Shown: positions 1-7,642 of the stretch, piece by piece | How the letters are laid out: each line of letters opens with the position of its first letter | Position numbering within the stretch: position 1 is the first letter of the stretch | From: DASZZY01 sp036260395 | GTDB taxonomy: Bacteria; Actinomycetota; UBA4738; CALAEC01 | Direction: 5' to 3' | Assembly (NCBI GenBank): GCA_036260395.1 | Contig: DASZZY010000128.1 | Coordinates: forward strand, 1-21,389 | Length of the DNA stretch: 21,389 nucleotides | Position numbers and translations under genes: made by a program | Notes under the pieces: model-generated | Database searches by the model: none | Seen by the model: only the letters and a program-made list of their open reading frames with translations | Told to the model about the DNA's origin: nothing

Positions 1-306
1 GTCGCGGCCCTCGGCCGCGTCGAAGCCCTCCACGGGGGCGAGCGCCCGCCCGTCGAGGCGGAGCAGGCGAGCCCGGGCGGTGCCCACGAGGACCCTCGGA
101 CCTGCCAGGACGCAGCGCCCACGGAGGTCGCCGGTGGACGCGATCTCCTGCCAGTGGCCGTCGTCCCGCCGCCACAGCGACCGGCCATCGAGGAGCGCCC
201 AGGCCTCGCCGTCGGCGGCCAGGGCGTCCACCGAGCGGCCGGCGAGCTCGCGCGGGCCGCCGACGTCGTGGAGGCCGTCGTCCGTGGCGGCCAGGATCCG
301 GGTCAG
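1..306 (-). CDS. Partial beta-propeller/BNR-repeat-like protein (3' end beyond window)
   Basis: The frame is open for 102 codons from 306 to the window edge, so the C-terminal part is missing. The visible N-terminus, with segments such as RILAATDDGLHDVGG and GEAWALLDGRSLWRRDDGHW, has the short beta-strand, Gly/Asp-turn and Trp pattern of sialidase/BNR or WD40/YVTN-type propeller repeats. I see no signal peptide. No ATG, GTG or TTG precedes the first conserved strand in this frame. The best start is a CTG at 306-304 that overlaps the upstream TGA stop as CTGA, with GGAGG a few bases upstream. The next GTG (residue 25) would delete the first repeat. It is the last visible gene of the small operon with the sulfite-oxidase-like protein. 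The fold is an inference and the function is unknown. Confidence 0.6.
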   Translation of the reverse strand, partial: MTRILAATDDGLHDVGGPRELAGRSVDALAADGEAWALLDGRSLWRRDDGHWQEIASTGDLRGRCVLAGPRVLVGTARARLLRLDGRALAPVEGFDAAEGRD

Positions 307-902
307 CGGCCCTCCTGCCAGGAGTAGCGCTCCTCCGCCCAGGGCTCGGCGTTGTTGTGGTAGCCGCGCTCCTCCCAGAACCCGCGGAGGTCGCGCTCCA
401 GGAACCGCACGGCGTTGGCCCACTTCACGCTCTTCCACCCGTAGCGCTTGGGCACGACGAGGCGCATGGGCCCGCCGTGCTCGGGGACCAGCGGCTCGCC
501 GCCGTGCGCCCAGGCGAACAGCACGTCGTCGTCCAGGAGGACGTCGAGGGGCAGGTTTGCGGTGTAGCCAGACGGCGCCGAGACCACGCAGTGCCTGGCC
601 GCGGGGAGCGGCTTCACCCGTCCGGCGACCTCGCGGAAGGGAACGCCCTCCCACTCGTTGTCGAGCTTCGACCACCCGGTGACGCAGTGGAAGTCGGAGG
701 TCACGTTGACCGGGGGGAGGGCGCGGAACTCCTCCCACGTCCACTCGGTCTCGCGCTCGACCGCGCCGGTCACGCGGAACCGCCACGTGTCGGGGTTGAA
801 CCGGGGGATGCCCTCGGAGTGGAGGACCGGCCATCCCCGGGTGAGGTGCTGGCCCGGTGGGATCCTGCCCGCCTGGTCCTCGGCGGCACGCCGGCCGAAC
901 AT
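303..902 (-). CDS. Cytosolic sulfite-oxidase-like molybdopterin oxidoreductase
   Basis: This 199-residue protein is the oxidoreductase molybdopterin-binding domain of the sulfite oxidase/MsrP superfamily. Cys73 in DFHCVTGWSKL is the expected molybdenum ligand. EHGGPMRLVVPKRYGWKSVKW near residues 140-160 is the typical cofactor-binding segment that closes the domain. No signal peptide, Tat motif or dimerisation domain is present, so it looks like a stand-alone cytosolic enzyme. This single-domain form is common in actinobacteria and archaea and its substrate is generally unassigned. The start is taken as the ATG at 902-900, which overlaps the TGA of the upstream small gene (TGATG). A GTG one codon earlier is possible. 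The Mo-cofactor biosynthesis island lies about 3 kb away. Confidence 0.9.
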   Translation of the reverse strand: MFGRRAAEDQAGRIPPGQHLTRGWPVLHSEGIPRFNPDTWRFRVTGAVERETEWTWEEFRALPPVNVTSDFHCVTGWSKLDNEWEGVPFREVAGRVKPLPAARHCVVSAPSGYTANLPLDVLLDDDVLFAWAHGGEPLVPEHGGPMRLVVPKRYGWKSVKWANAVRFLERDLRGFWEERGYHNNAEPWAEERYSWQEGR

Positions 903-1141
903 CACGCTTCCTCGCGGTCGAGCCGGTCGAGGTCGTCGAGCCGGGTCCGCACCTGGGCGGCCAGCGACTCTCCCGCCCGGCGGTCCGGCAACATGGCCGC
1001 GGCCTGCGCCGCCCGCTTCAGCTGCTCGCGGGCCTGGAGGCGGGCCTTCGCCGGGTCACGGTTCGGCGAGTACTTGAGCAGGTCGTCCGCTCGTCGGATG
1101 AGGTTCCACACGTCGGTCGGGTCCGTGGGCTGCTCGGCCAC
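902..1141 (-). CDS. Small conserved-looking protein in operon with the sulfite-oxidase-like enzyme
   Basis: The 79-residue product is highly charged and predicted helical, with DVWNLIRRADDLLKYSPNRDP followed by a long Arg/Gln/Ala-rich helix. It has no membrane segment and no metal motif. I do not recognise a named family. The GTG start at 1141 lies 6 nt after a TATGCT -10 hexamer, which suggests leaderless translation as the first gene of the operon. Its TGA overlaps the start of the molybdopterin enzyme, so the two are translationally coupled. A role as partner or chaperone of that enzyme is only an inference from this coupling. Confidence 0.75.
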   Translation of the reverse strand: MAEQPTDPTDVWNLIRRADDLLKYSPNRDPAKARLQAREQLKRAAQAAAMLPDRRAGESLAAQVRTRLDDLDRLDREEA

Positions 1142-1147
1142 CGCGCC

Positions 1148-1153
1148 AGCATA
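1148..1153 (-). promoter_or_regulatory. -10 element (TATGCT) of the leftward operon
   Basis: TATGCT on the minus strand is followed by 6 nt and then the GTG start at 1141. The spacing puts transcription initiation at or next to the start codon. No Shine-Dalgarno fits in the gap. Confidence 0.65.
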
Positions 1154-1182
1154 CGGCAGGGTCCTCCGTCTCGACGCCGGGG

Positions 1183-1188
1183 TACGCT
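1183..1188 (+). promoter_or_regulatory. -10 element (TACGCT) of the rightward membrane molybdoenzyme
   Basis: TACGCT is followed by GCGGAC and then the ATG at 1195, the geometry of a leaderless transcript. It is divergent from the TATGCT element at 1148-1153, so one 53-bp gap drives both operons. Confidence 0.65.
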
Positions 1189-1194
1189 GCGGAC

Positions 1195-2202
1195 ATGGCC
1201 GGGCGCCGGACGAACCTGGCCCTGTTCGGCCTCCTGGGCGCCGCCCTGGCCACCGGACTGGCGGCGTACGCCATCGGTGCCTCGTGGGGGCGCTGGGTGG
1301 TGGTGGCCCACGGCGCCGTGGGGCTCGCGATCGTGCTGCTCGCGCCGTGGAAGTCCGTGATCGCCCGCCGGGGGCTCCGCCGTCGCCGGCCCGGCTGGGC
1401 CGCGTCGGTGGTGTTCACGGTGCTCGTGGCGGCGACCGTCGCGTTCGGCGTCCTGCACACGACCGGGCTGCTCGTGACGCTCGGGCCGGTTACGTCGATG
1501 CAGGTGCACGTCGGCGCGGCGCTGCTCTCGATCCCGCTGGCGGCGTGGCACGTCGTGGCCCGCCGGGTCCGCCCCCGGCGCACGGACCTGGGCCGGCGCA
1601 GCGTCCTCCGGGCGGGCGGGGTCCTGGCCGCCGCGGGACTGGCGTACGGCGCCGTCGAGGGGCTCGTCCGGCTGGCCGGCCTCCGAGGGGAGCGCCGCAG
1701 GTTCACGGGATCGTACGAGGCGGGGTCGTTCCGGCCGGAGGCCATGCCCGTCACCCAGTGGCTGAACGACTCGGTTCCCGAGATCGCGGTGGAGGGATGG
1801 AGCCTCTCGGTCCGGGGCCCCGCCGGGACCCGGCGGTGGACGTACGCCGAGCTGGCCTCGTTCCGCGACCGGGTCCGGGCCACGCTGGACTGCACCGGCG
1901 GCTGGTTCGCCGTCCAGGACTGGGAGGGCGTCCGGCTCTCGCGCCTGATCCCCGATCCGGGGGAGAGCCGCAGTGTCCTCGTCCGCTCGGTCACCGGCTA
2001 CCCGCGGCGCTTCCCCGTCCGCGACGTCGACCGGATGGTGTTGGCCACCCGGGTCGGCGGCCGAGTCCTGGACCCGGGCCACGGGTTCCCGGCCAGGATC
2101 GTGGCTCCCGGCCGGCGGGGGTTCTGGTGGGTGAAGTGGGTGGAGTCGATCGAGCTCTCGCCGACGCCGTGGTGGTGGCAGTGGCCGTTCCCCGCCAGCT
2201 GA
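1195..2202 (+). CDS. Polytopic membrane molybdopterin oxidoreductase with internal Tat-like motif
   Basis: The 335-residue protein has four hydrophobic helices (about 7-27, 34-51, 70-92 and 103-121) followed by a basic loop. A twin-arginine-like stretch GRRSVLRAGG (Arg134-Arg135) then leads into a fifth helix (about 139-160). A sulfite-oxidase-type molybdopterin domain follows (about 180-325), with Cys233 in TLDCTGGWFAVQDWEGV as the likely Mo ligand. His39, His88, His105 and His119 sit in or beside the first four helices and could ligate haem b, as in cytochrome b or MsrQ-type domains. The layout implies a cytosolic N-terminus and an extracytoplasmic, Tat-exported Mo domain. Actinobacterial five-helix molybdoproteins inserted by Sec plus Tat are known. 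The substrate is not evident. The leaderless start at 1195 is well placed. Confidence 0.88.
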   Translation: MAGRRTNLALFGLLGAALATGLAAYAIGASWGRWVVVAHGAVGLAIVLLAPWKSVIARRGLRRRRPGWAASVVFTVLVAATVAFGVLHTTGLLVTLGPVTSMQVHVGAALLSIPLAAWHVVARRVRPRRTDLGRRSVLRAGGVLAAAGLAYGAVEGLVRLAGLRGERRRFTGSYEAGSFRPEAMPVTQWLNDSVPEIAVEGWSLSVRGPAGTRRWTYAELASFRDRVRATLDCTGGWFAVQDWEGVRLSRLIPDPGESRSVLVRSVTGYPRRFPVRDVDRMVLATRVGGRVLDPGHGFPARIVAPGRRGFWWVKWVESIELSPTPWWWQWPFPAS

Positions 2203-2225
2203 GCGGCGCTCCGCCCCCCCGGCGG

Positions 2226-2231
2226 TAGACT
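2226..2231 (+). promoter_or_regulatory. -10 element (TAGACT) of the MFS gene
   Basis: TAGACT lies 8 nt before the GTG start at 2240, which suggests a leaderless or nearly leaderless transcript. It sits in the 37-bp gap after the membrane molybdoenzyme, next to a short CCGCC/GGCGG inverted repeat. Confidence 0.55.
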
Positions 2232-2239
2232 GCCCGGCC

Positions 2240-3415
2240 GTGCCCCCTTCCGCGGCCGCGCCGCCCCGAGCCCGCCTGTTGACGCCGCCGTTCCTCGTCG
2301 TCGGGTTCGCCACGCTGGTGTACTTCGTGGCCGCCGGCGTGCTGCTTCCGACGGTGCCCCGGTTCGTGGACGGCCCCCTGGGCGGCGGCGACGTGGCCGT
2401 CGGGATCGTCGTGGGGGCGTTCAGCCTGACCGCGTTCCTGCTTCGGCCGTTCGCCGGGCGGCTGGGCGACCGGCGTGGCCGGCGACTGCTCATGCTCGCC
2501 GGCGCCGCGGTGTTCGCCGCGTCGGTCGCCGGGTACCTCGTGGCCGGGTCGGCCCCGGCGATGGTGGTGCTGCGCCTGCTCACCGGCGCCGGCGAGGCGC
2601 TGTTCTTCGTGGGGGCCGCCAGCGCCATCAACGACCTGGCGCCCGAGGAGCGGCGAGGCGAGGCCGTCAGCTTCTTCTCGCTGTCGCTCTACGTCGGGAT
2701 CGGCGTCGGGCCGCTCATCGGTGAAGCGGTGATCCAGGGGGGCAGCTTCGCGCCGGCGTGGCTCATCTCGGCCGGCTGCGCGGTGGCCGCGGCGCTGCTG
2801 GCCATCCCCGTCCCCGACACCCGGCCGGCGGGGGACGGAGCCGAGGGAGGGCACCGCCTGGTGCACCCCGCCGGGCTGGTGCCCGGCGGGATCCTGCTGA
2901 CGACGATCTGGGGCGTGGCGGGGTTCTACGCGTTCATGCCGCTCTACGCCCCCCAGGCCGGGCTGGACGGCTCGCGGTTGCTGTTCCTGGTGTTCTCGGC
3001 CATCGTGATCGCCATCCGCTCGATCGGCGCCCGCATCCCGGACGTGCTCGGCCCGGAGAACACCTCGCGGCTGTCGCTCGTGGGCCTGGCGTCGGGCCTG
3101 GCGCTGTTCGGGCTGTGGCGCTCGCCGGCGGGGCTGTTCGTCGGCGTCGCCGTCCTCGCGCTGGGGCAGGCGCTGTCGTTCCCGGGCCTCATGATGCTGG
3201 CCCTGCGGGGCACCGCGCCGGCGGAGCGCGGCGCGGTCATCGGGACGTTCACGGCGTTCGTCGACCTGGGCTTCGGGCTCGGCCCGGCCACGCTGGGGTT
3301 CGTCGCGGCCGCCGTCGGCTACCCGGGGACGTTCCTCGCGGGGGCCGCGGTGGCCGGGGCCGGCCTCGCGGCACTGGTCGCCCGGTACGGCGTCCTCCGG
3401 GTGAGGAACGGCTAG
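2240..3415 (+). CDS. MFS transporter
   Basis: This 391-residue, almost entirely hydrophobic protein fits the 12-helix major facilitator layout. The loop between helices 2 and 3 carries the MFS motif A, GRLGDRRGRR at about residues 73-82, with the expected Asp and Arg residues. A shorter polar linker near residues 190-205 separates the two six-helix halves. The second-half sequence AERGAVIGTFTAFVDLGFGLG resembles drug/metabolite exporter subgroups, but I cannot assign a substrate. The GTG start at 2240 is chosen for its upstream TAGACT box. The following gene starts one base after its stop, so the two are probably co-transcribed. Confidence 0.9.
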   Translation: MPPSAAAPPRARLLTPPFLVVGFATLVYFVAAGVLLPTVPRFVDGPLGGGDVAVGIVVGAFSLTAFLLRPFAGRLGDRRGRRLLMLAGAAVFAASVAGYLVAGSAPAMVVLRLLTGAGEALFFVGAASAINDLAPEERRGEAVSFFSLSLYVGIGVGPLIGEAVIQGGSFAPAWLISAGCAVAAALLAIPVPDTRPAGDGAEGGHRLVHPAGLVPGGILLTTIWGVAGFYAFMPLYAPQAGLDGSRLLFLVFSAIVIAIRSIGARIPDVLGPENTSRLSLVGLASGLALFGLWRSPAGLFVGVAVLALGQALSFPGLMMLALRGTAPAERGAVIGTFTAFVDLGFGLGPATLGFVAAAVGYPGTFLAGAAVAGAGLAALVARYGVLRVRNG

Positions 3416-3416
3416 G

Positions 3417-4022
3417 GTGCCGGTCGCGCGGTACACGGTGATGGACGGCGACGGCCGCCCCGTCGGGACCGAGGACCTGCGGTGCGCGCCCGGTCCGGCC
3501 GGGTGGCGCTCGTTCTCCACGATCGAGACCGTGGACCCCGAGCCGCATCGCGAGGTCGTCGACCTGGCCGTCGATGCCCGGTGGCGGCCCGTGCGGATCA
3601 GGATCGACACCGAGGCCCACCGCCTGATCCTGATGGCCGAGGGCGACCGGCTGGTCGGCCGGCGCGACGGCGACGCCGTCGACCTCGCCCTGCCGCCGGC
3701 GACCGAGCTCGACTACCTGTCGCCGGCGTTCAACGCCGTGACGGCCAACCGTCTCACGGCCTCGGCGGAGATCGATTCCCTCTACATCGCGCCGTACACC
3801 CTCGAGCGCTCGACGCAGCGCCAGCGCTACGAGCTCCTGGGGAACGATGAGGTGGCCACCCCCGTGGGCCGGTTCGTGGCCAGCCGCTGGCGGTTCACGG
3901 CGGTGGCCCAGGGGTGGACCCGCGACCTGTGGGTGGCCGGCGACGTCGTGGTGGCCTACGAGGGGCTGTTCGAGCTGGCCGAGTACGAGCCGGGCCCGCG
4001 GGGGCCGTTCCCGCTGGGGTAG
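3417..4022 (+). CDS. Unrecognised 201-residue beta-rich protein
   Basis: The product alternates short hydrophobic strands with charged turns (RPVRIRIDTEAHRLILMAEGDRL is cut by such turns), has no membrane helix or signal peptide, and ends in a run of Gly/Pro. The pattern loosely recalls DUF3108 or putative glycolipid-binding beta-barrel proteins, but I cannot assign a family. The GTG start follows the MFS stop codon by one base, so it is likely translated from the MFS transcript. Its last 67 bp overlap the 3' end of the oppositely oriented molybdate permease gene, with both frames intact. Confidence 0.75.
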   Translation: MPVARYTVMDGDGRPVGTEDLRCAPGPAGWRSFSTIETVDPEPHREVVDLAVDARWRPVRIRIDTEAHRLILMAEGDRLVGRRDGDAVDLALPPATELDYLSPAFNAVTANRLTASAEIDSLYIAPYTLERSTQRQRYELLGNDEVATPVGRFVASRWRFTAVAQGWTRDLWVAGDVVVAYEGLFELAEYEPGPRGPFPLG

Positions 4023-5185
4023 CGGCGCCGCAGCGCCCGGCCGCCGTGCGCCGCCGCCAGGGCCGCGGCGGCGGTGAGCGCGAGGTTCGAGACCGCGGCG
4101 CCGGCCGCCCCGGCGACGAGCGCGATCGCCAGCTCGGCGCCGCGCAGGTCGGCCACCAGGAGCGCGTGGCGGAGGCCGGCGTAGGCCAGGAACGCCGCGA
4201 GCGCCCAGACGGGCAGCAGGCCGAGCAGGACCGGGACCTGCGGGGCGAAGTACAGCCCGGCGAGGAGGAACGCCGTGCCCAGCAGGAGGTTCATGCCCGC
4301 GGTCCGGGCCCCGAGCCGGACGTGCGCGGTGAGCCCCCCGGCGCCGTGGCACATGGGCATCCCGCCGATGAGCCCCGCGACGACGTTCCCGACGCCGCAG
4401 GAGAAGCACACCCGGGACGGCGTCACCCGGCCCGCCGCCGGGCCGAAGTAGCGGTGGGCGAGGTCGTCGACGGCCACCACGGCGTTGCCGAACGTCAGCG
4501 GCAGCTGGGGAACGACCAGAAGCAGGAAGGCCGACCCGAACGCCGCCGCCGGCGGGAAGCCCGGCAGGGGGACCTGGAACGACGGTCCCCGCAGCGACGG
4601 CCGGGCGAGCAGCCACGCGGCCGCCACGCCCGCGGCGAGGACGGCCAGCGCCAGGCCGTACCGTTGGCGGCGGGCCTCCCACGACACCGCCGCGAAGGCC
4701 GCCACCGCCAGGACGACCGGCCACGGGGACGGAGGCGTCCCCCGGAACACGGCGGGCGGCTCGAGGATTAGCCGGACGGCCGCGATGACCAGCAGCGACC
4801 CGACGCCGAACTGGAGCGCCCGGACGACCGGCGGCGTGAACAGCCGGGCGATCGCGTCGGCCACCTGCCGGACCGACAGCAGCACGAGGAAGGCCCCGAT
4901 CTCGATCCCGGCCGCGTGGATCACGGGCGGCGCCAGCCCCTGGGCCACGGCCACGGCGGTCAGCGCCTTGAGCGGCTGGACGGGGAACGGCACGCGGAAC
5001 GCGACCCCGGCGGCCAGCAGGAGCGCTCCGGCCCCGACCATCAGCGCGCCGGCGTCGACGCCGTTCACCAGGATGAGGGCCGCCGCCAGCGGGACGAGGA
5101 CGCCGAGGTCCGCGACGGCGCCGGTGGCCTCGCCGAGGCCGATCCGGAACCCGCCCGGCCCCCCGGCGCCGGACGCCGCGGGCAC
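3956..5185 (-). CDS. MOT1-type molybdate (sulfate) permease
   Basis: The 409-residue polytopic protein carries both signatures of the MOT1 family. These are PFPVQPLKALTAVAVAQG at residues 66-83 and GGMPMCHGAGGLTAHVRLGARTAG at about 274-297. MOT1 proteins are high-affinity molybdate carriers related to SulP sulfate transporters but without a STAS domain, and none is present here. The start is the GTG whose first base is the last base of the moaA TAG, with GGAGG three bases upstream, so translation is coupled to moaA. It ends the leftward Mo-cofactor operon, which suggests it feeds molybdate to the pathway. I see no modABC genes in the window. A polar Pro/Ser/Gly-rich tail (about 388-409) comes from the antisense overlap with the gene ending at 4022. 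Confidence 0.92.
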   Translation of the reverse strand: MPAASGAGGPGGFRIGLGEATGAVADLGVLVPLAAALILVNGVDAGALMVGAGALLLAAGVAFRVPFPVQPLKALTAVAVAQGLAPPVIHAAGIEIGAFLVLLSVRQVADAIARLFTPPVVRALQFGVGSLLVIAAVRLILEPPAVFRGTPPSPWPVVLAVAAFAAVSWEARRQRYGLALAVLAAGVAAAWLLARPSLRGPSFQVPLPGFPPAAAFGSAFLLLVVPQLPLTFGNAVVAVDDLAHRYFGPAAGRVTPSRVCFSCGVGNVVAGLIGGMPMCHGAGGLTAHVRLGARTAGMNLLLGTAFLLAGLYFAPQVPVLLGLLPVWALAAFLAYAGLRHALLVADLRGAELAIALVAGAAGAAVSNLALTAAAALAAAHGGRALRRRYPSGNGPRGPGSYSASSNSPS

Positions 5186-6177
5186 TATCCTCCGATCATC
5201 GACATGCTCCGGGCCGGCCGGACGAAGTCGGCTCGCCCGATCCGGTGCCCGGCCCACTTCGCCGCCACGGCCCGCCGGACGATTCCCTCGAGCTCCTCGT
5301 CCGAGGCGCCGTCCCGGAGCGGCGTCCGGAGATCGGTCTCCTCCAGCGCGAACAGGCACGAGCGGAACTGGCCGTCGGCGGTGATGCGGATGCGGTCGCA
5401 GGCCTCGCAGAACGGCTCGGTGACCGAGGAGATGAAGCCGACGCCGCCCGGCGCGCCGTCGGCGAACCGGTACATCGTCGCGGGCCCCCCGTCGGCGGCC
5501 GGCGCCAGCGGGAAGCGCTCCGCGACCCGTGCCCGGAGCTCGGACGACGGAACCACCTTGGAGCGCTCCCAGGCGCCGTCGGCGTCGAGCGGCATGTACT
5601 CGATGAACCGCACCTCGGCGCCGGTCTCCCTGGCCAGCGCGGCGAACCCCGGGGCCTCGTCGTCGTTCGTCCCGCCGAGCACGACGCAGTTGAGCTTCAC
5701 CGGTCGGAGGCCGGCGGCCGCCGCGGCCCGGATCCCGGCGAGGACCGCCTCGAGGGCGTCGCGCCGGGTCATCTCGGCGAACCGGTGGCGCAGCAGCGAG
5801 TCGCAGGAGACCGTGACCCGGTCGAGCCCCGCGTCGCGGAGCGGGGCCGCCAGTCGCTCCAGCAGGTAGCCGTTGGTCGTCATCGACAGCTCGAGCCCCG
5901 GGTCGATGGCCCGCAGCCGGGCCACGACGTCGGGCAGGTCGGGCCGGACGGTCGGCTCGCCCCCGGTGACCTTCACCTCGCGGACGCCGAGCCCGGCCAG
6001 GAGCCGCACCAGCCGCTCGATCTCGTCGGCGCTCAGGAGCTCGGCCCTCGGCAGCCACGGCAGCCCGTCCGCCGGCATGCAGTAGGTGCACCGGAAGTTG
6101 CAGCGGTCGATGACCGACACGCGCAGGTCGGTCGCCACCCGGCCGAACCGGTCGACGAGCGGCGGGCGCTCGGTCAC
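5185..6177 (-). CDS. moaA: GTP 3',8-cyclase MoaA (radical SAM)
   Basis: MoaA starts molybdopterin synthesis by converting GTP to 3',8-cyclo-7,8-dihydro-GTP, which MoaC turns into cPMP. The 330-residue protein has the radical-SAM cluster motif CNFRCTYC (Cys26, Cys30, Cys33), the SAM-binding segment VTGGEPTVRPDL, and the second 4Fe-4S site FCEACDRIR plus FRSC (Cys257, Cys260, Cys274). It ends in the Gly-Gly tail (SMIGG) that reaches into the MoaA active site and is needed for activity. Length is normal for the family. The GTG start at 6177 overlaps the fdhD stop as GTGA, and its stop is shared with the start of the MOT1 gene. Confidence 0.98.
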   Translation of the reverse strand: MTERPPLVDRFGRVATDLRVSVIDRCNFRCTYCMPADGLPWLPRAELLSADEIERLVRLLAGLGVREVKVTGGEPTVRPDLPDVVARLRAIDPGLELSMTTNGYLLERLAAPLRDAGLDRVTVSCDSLLRHRFAEMTRRDALEAVLAGIRAAAAAGLRPVKLNCVVLGGTNDDEAPGFAALARETGAEVRFIEYMPLDADGAWERSKVVPSSELRARVAERFPLAPAADGGPATMYRFADGAPGGVGFISSVTEPFCEACDRIRITADGQFRSCLFALEETDLRTPLRDGASDEELEGIVRRAVAAKWAGHRIGRADFVRPARSMSMIGG

Positions 6178-7016
6178 GCGCCGACCTCCACACGCTGGGG
6201 ATGCGTGTAGACGTTGAACCCGCCGTCGCGGACGAACCCCACCACGGTGACCCCGAGCCGGTCCGCCGCGCGGACCGCGAGGCTCGACGGCGCCGACACC
6301 GCCGAGACGATCGGGACCCCTGCCACCGCCGCCTTCTGGACGATCTCGAACGACAGCCGGCCGGAGACCTGGAGGACGTGGTCGTGCAGGGGGAGCCCGC
6401 CAGCCAGAAGCGCCGCGCCGACCACCTTGTCGACGGCGTTGTGCCGCCCGACGTCCTCGCGCAGCGTCCGCAACGTCCCCCCGGCGTCGAACAGCCCCGT
6501 GGCGTGGAGGCCGCCGGTCTGCTCGAACACCCGCTGTCGCTCGCGGAGGGCTTCGGGGAGCCGGGCCAGCGTGGACCCGGCGACCACGGGCCCAGGCGGG
6601 ATGGCCGGGCACCGCACCTCGACCTGCTGCAGCGAGGCCTTGCCGCAGATGCCGCAGCTCGACGTGGCGAAAAAGCTGCGCGGGGCGGGCGCGTCGAAGG
6701 ATCGATCCAGGCGGACGGTGACCACGTTGTAGTGCTGCTCCTCGGGGACGAGGTCGCAGTAGGAGACGCCGAGCACCTCGTCCGCGGCGATGAGGCCCTC
6801 GGTGAACAGGAACCCCGCCGCCAGCTCGAAGTCATGGCCGGGGGTCCGCATCGTCACCGCCACCGGGACGGCCTCCTGGGCCGGGCCCCCGGCGCGGACC
6901 TCCATGGGCTCCTCCGTGGCCAGCCGGTCGCCGCGGTGGACCGGGCGCCCGTCCCGGACGGCGACCACGTCCGCGGGGGTGACGGTGCGGCGGAGCGGCG
7001 CGGTGGCCCGCAGCAT
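6174..7016 (-). CDS. fdhD: Formate dehydrogenase accessory sulfurtransferase FdhD
   Basis: FdhD passes sulfur from a cysteine desulfurase to the bis-MGD cofactor of formate dehydrogenase. The 280-residue protein has the family hallmarks: TTEEPMEVR-like substrate loop near residue 35, GHDFELAAGFLFTEG at about 60-74, the catalytic CGIC motif (Cys121, Cys124), and TGGLHATGLFD then EDVGRHNAVDK further on. The ATG at 7016 is five bases after the mobA stop, and the 3' end overlaps moaA by 4 bp. No formate dehydrogenase is in this window, so its client must lie elsewhere in the genome. Confidence 0.97.
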   Translation of the reverse strand: MLRATAPLRRTVTPADVVAVRDGRPVHRGDRLATEEPMEVRAGGPAQEAVPVAVTMRTPGHDFELAAGFLFTEGLIAADEVLGVSYCDLVPEEQHYNVVTVRLDRSFDAPAPRSFFATSSCGICGKASLQQVEVRCPAIPPGPVVAGSTLARLPEALRERQRVFEQTGGLHATGLFDAGGTLRTLREDVGRHNAVDKVVGAALLAGGLPLHDHVLQVSGRLSFEIVQKAAVAGVPIVSAVSAPSSLAVRAADRLGVTVVGFVRDGGFNVYTHPQRVEVGA

Positions 7017-7021
7017 CCACC

Positions 7022-7636
7022 CTATTGTTCCACCATCCCGGGTCCGCCGAACCGGAGCCCGAGCCGCTCGGCGTCGTCGGGCGTGTCCACATCGGCGAAG
7101 GCCTCGGGGGAGGCGACCGACCCCCACATCCGTGGGCCGGCCCACTGCACGTCGTCGAGCGAGCCGAGCAGGGCGCCCATCGCATGCTCGCCGGCGGACG
7201 CCAGCCGTTCCGCGACGTCCAGAGCGCCGCGCGAGTACCGGGCGCACAGCGGCTGGGCCCGCCCGCCGACGAACGGGATGACCGAGGCGTCGCCCGGGAA
7301 CCCCGCCAGGAACCGGAGGAGGTCCGGCGTGAGCCGCGGGAGGTCGACGGCCACCGCGAGCGCGCCGCCCCGGTGCCCGCCGCGGCGGAGCGCTTCCGCG
7401 CCGGCGGCCACGGCGGCCAGCGGCCCGGCGCCCGCCGGCCGCTCGCGAACCGCGCGCAGCCCGCTGGCCCCCGGCCCGACCTCGACGCACGGCTCGCAGA
7501 CCTGTCCCAGGAGGCGGGCCTGGCGCGCGGCCAGCGGCTCCCCGTCCACGACGAGCGTGGCCTTGTCCGTTCCGAGGCGGCGGCTCGCGCTGCCGGTCAG
7601 GAGGATCCCCGCCAGGCGGCTCGAGCCCCCGTCCAT
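7022..7636 (-). CDS. mobA: Molybdenum cofactor guanylyltransferase MobA
   Basis: MobA attaches GMP to Mo-molybdopterin to make the MGD cofactor. The N-terminal nucleotide-binding loop reads LAGILLTGSASRRLGTDKATL, equivalent to the family LAGGxSxRMGxDKAxL. DLPRLTPDLL occupies the place of the metal-binding Asp segment, and ADVDTPDDAERLG is the usual C-terminal motif. The ATG at 7636 gives 204 residues, typical for MobA. It lies 6 nt from a TACCCT box and has no Shine-Dalgarno. A further in-frame ATG at 7663 would overlap the divergent gene and is less likely. It is the first gene of the leftward operon mobA-fdhD-moaA-MOT1. MGD is needed by formate dehydrogenase-type enzymes, not by the sulfite-oxidase-type enzymes seen here. 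Confidence 0.93.
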   Translation of the reverse strand: MDGGSSRLAGILLTGSASRRLGTDKATLVVDGEPLAARQARLLGQVCEPCVEVGPGASGLRAVRERPAGAGPLAAVAAGAEALRRGGHRGGALAVAVDLPRLTPDLLRFLAGFPGDASVIPFVGGRAQPLCARYSRGALDVAERLASAGEHAMGALLGSLDDVQWAGPRMWGSVASPEAFADVDTPDDAERLGLRFGGPGMVEQ

Positions 7637-7642
7637 GGCCGA

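Noticed and set aside
80..682. Long plus-strand frames over the first kilobase, some running to 2228
   Set aside because: Their translations are Arg/Pro/Ala-rich with no domain pattern and lie opposite clear minus-strand genes. They are GC-driven shadows.
1018..2631. Minus-strand frame of more than 500 codons opposite the membrane molybdoenzyme and MFS genes
   Set aside because: Low-complexity composition, no recognisable motif, and the plus strand carries intact families with promoters and starts.
5245..6210. Plus-strand frame opposite moaA
   Set aside because: It mirrors moaA, whose iron-sulfur motifs are complete; the plus-strand product is a charged, repeat-like shadow.
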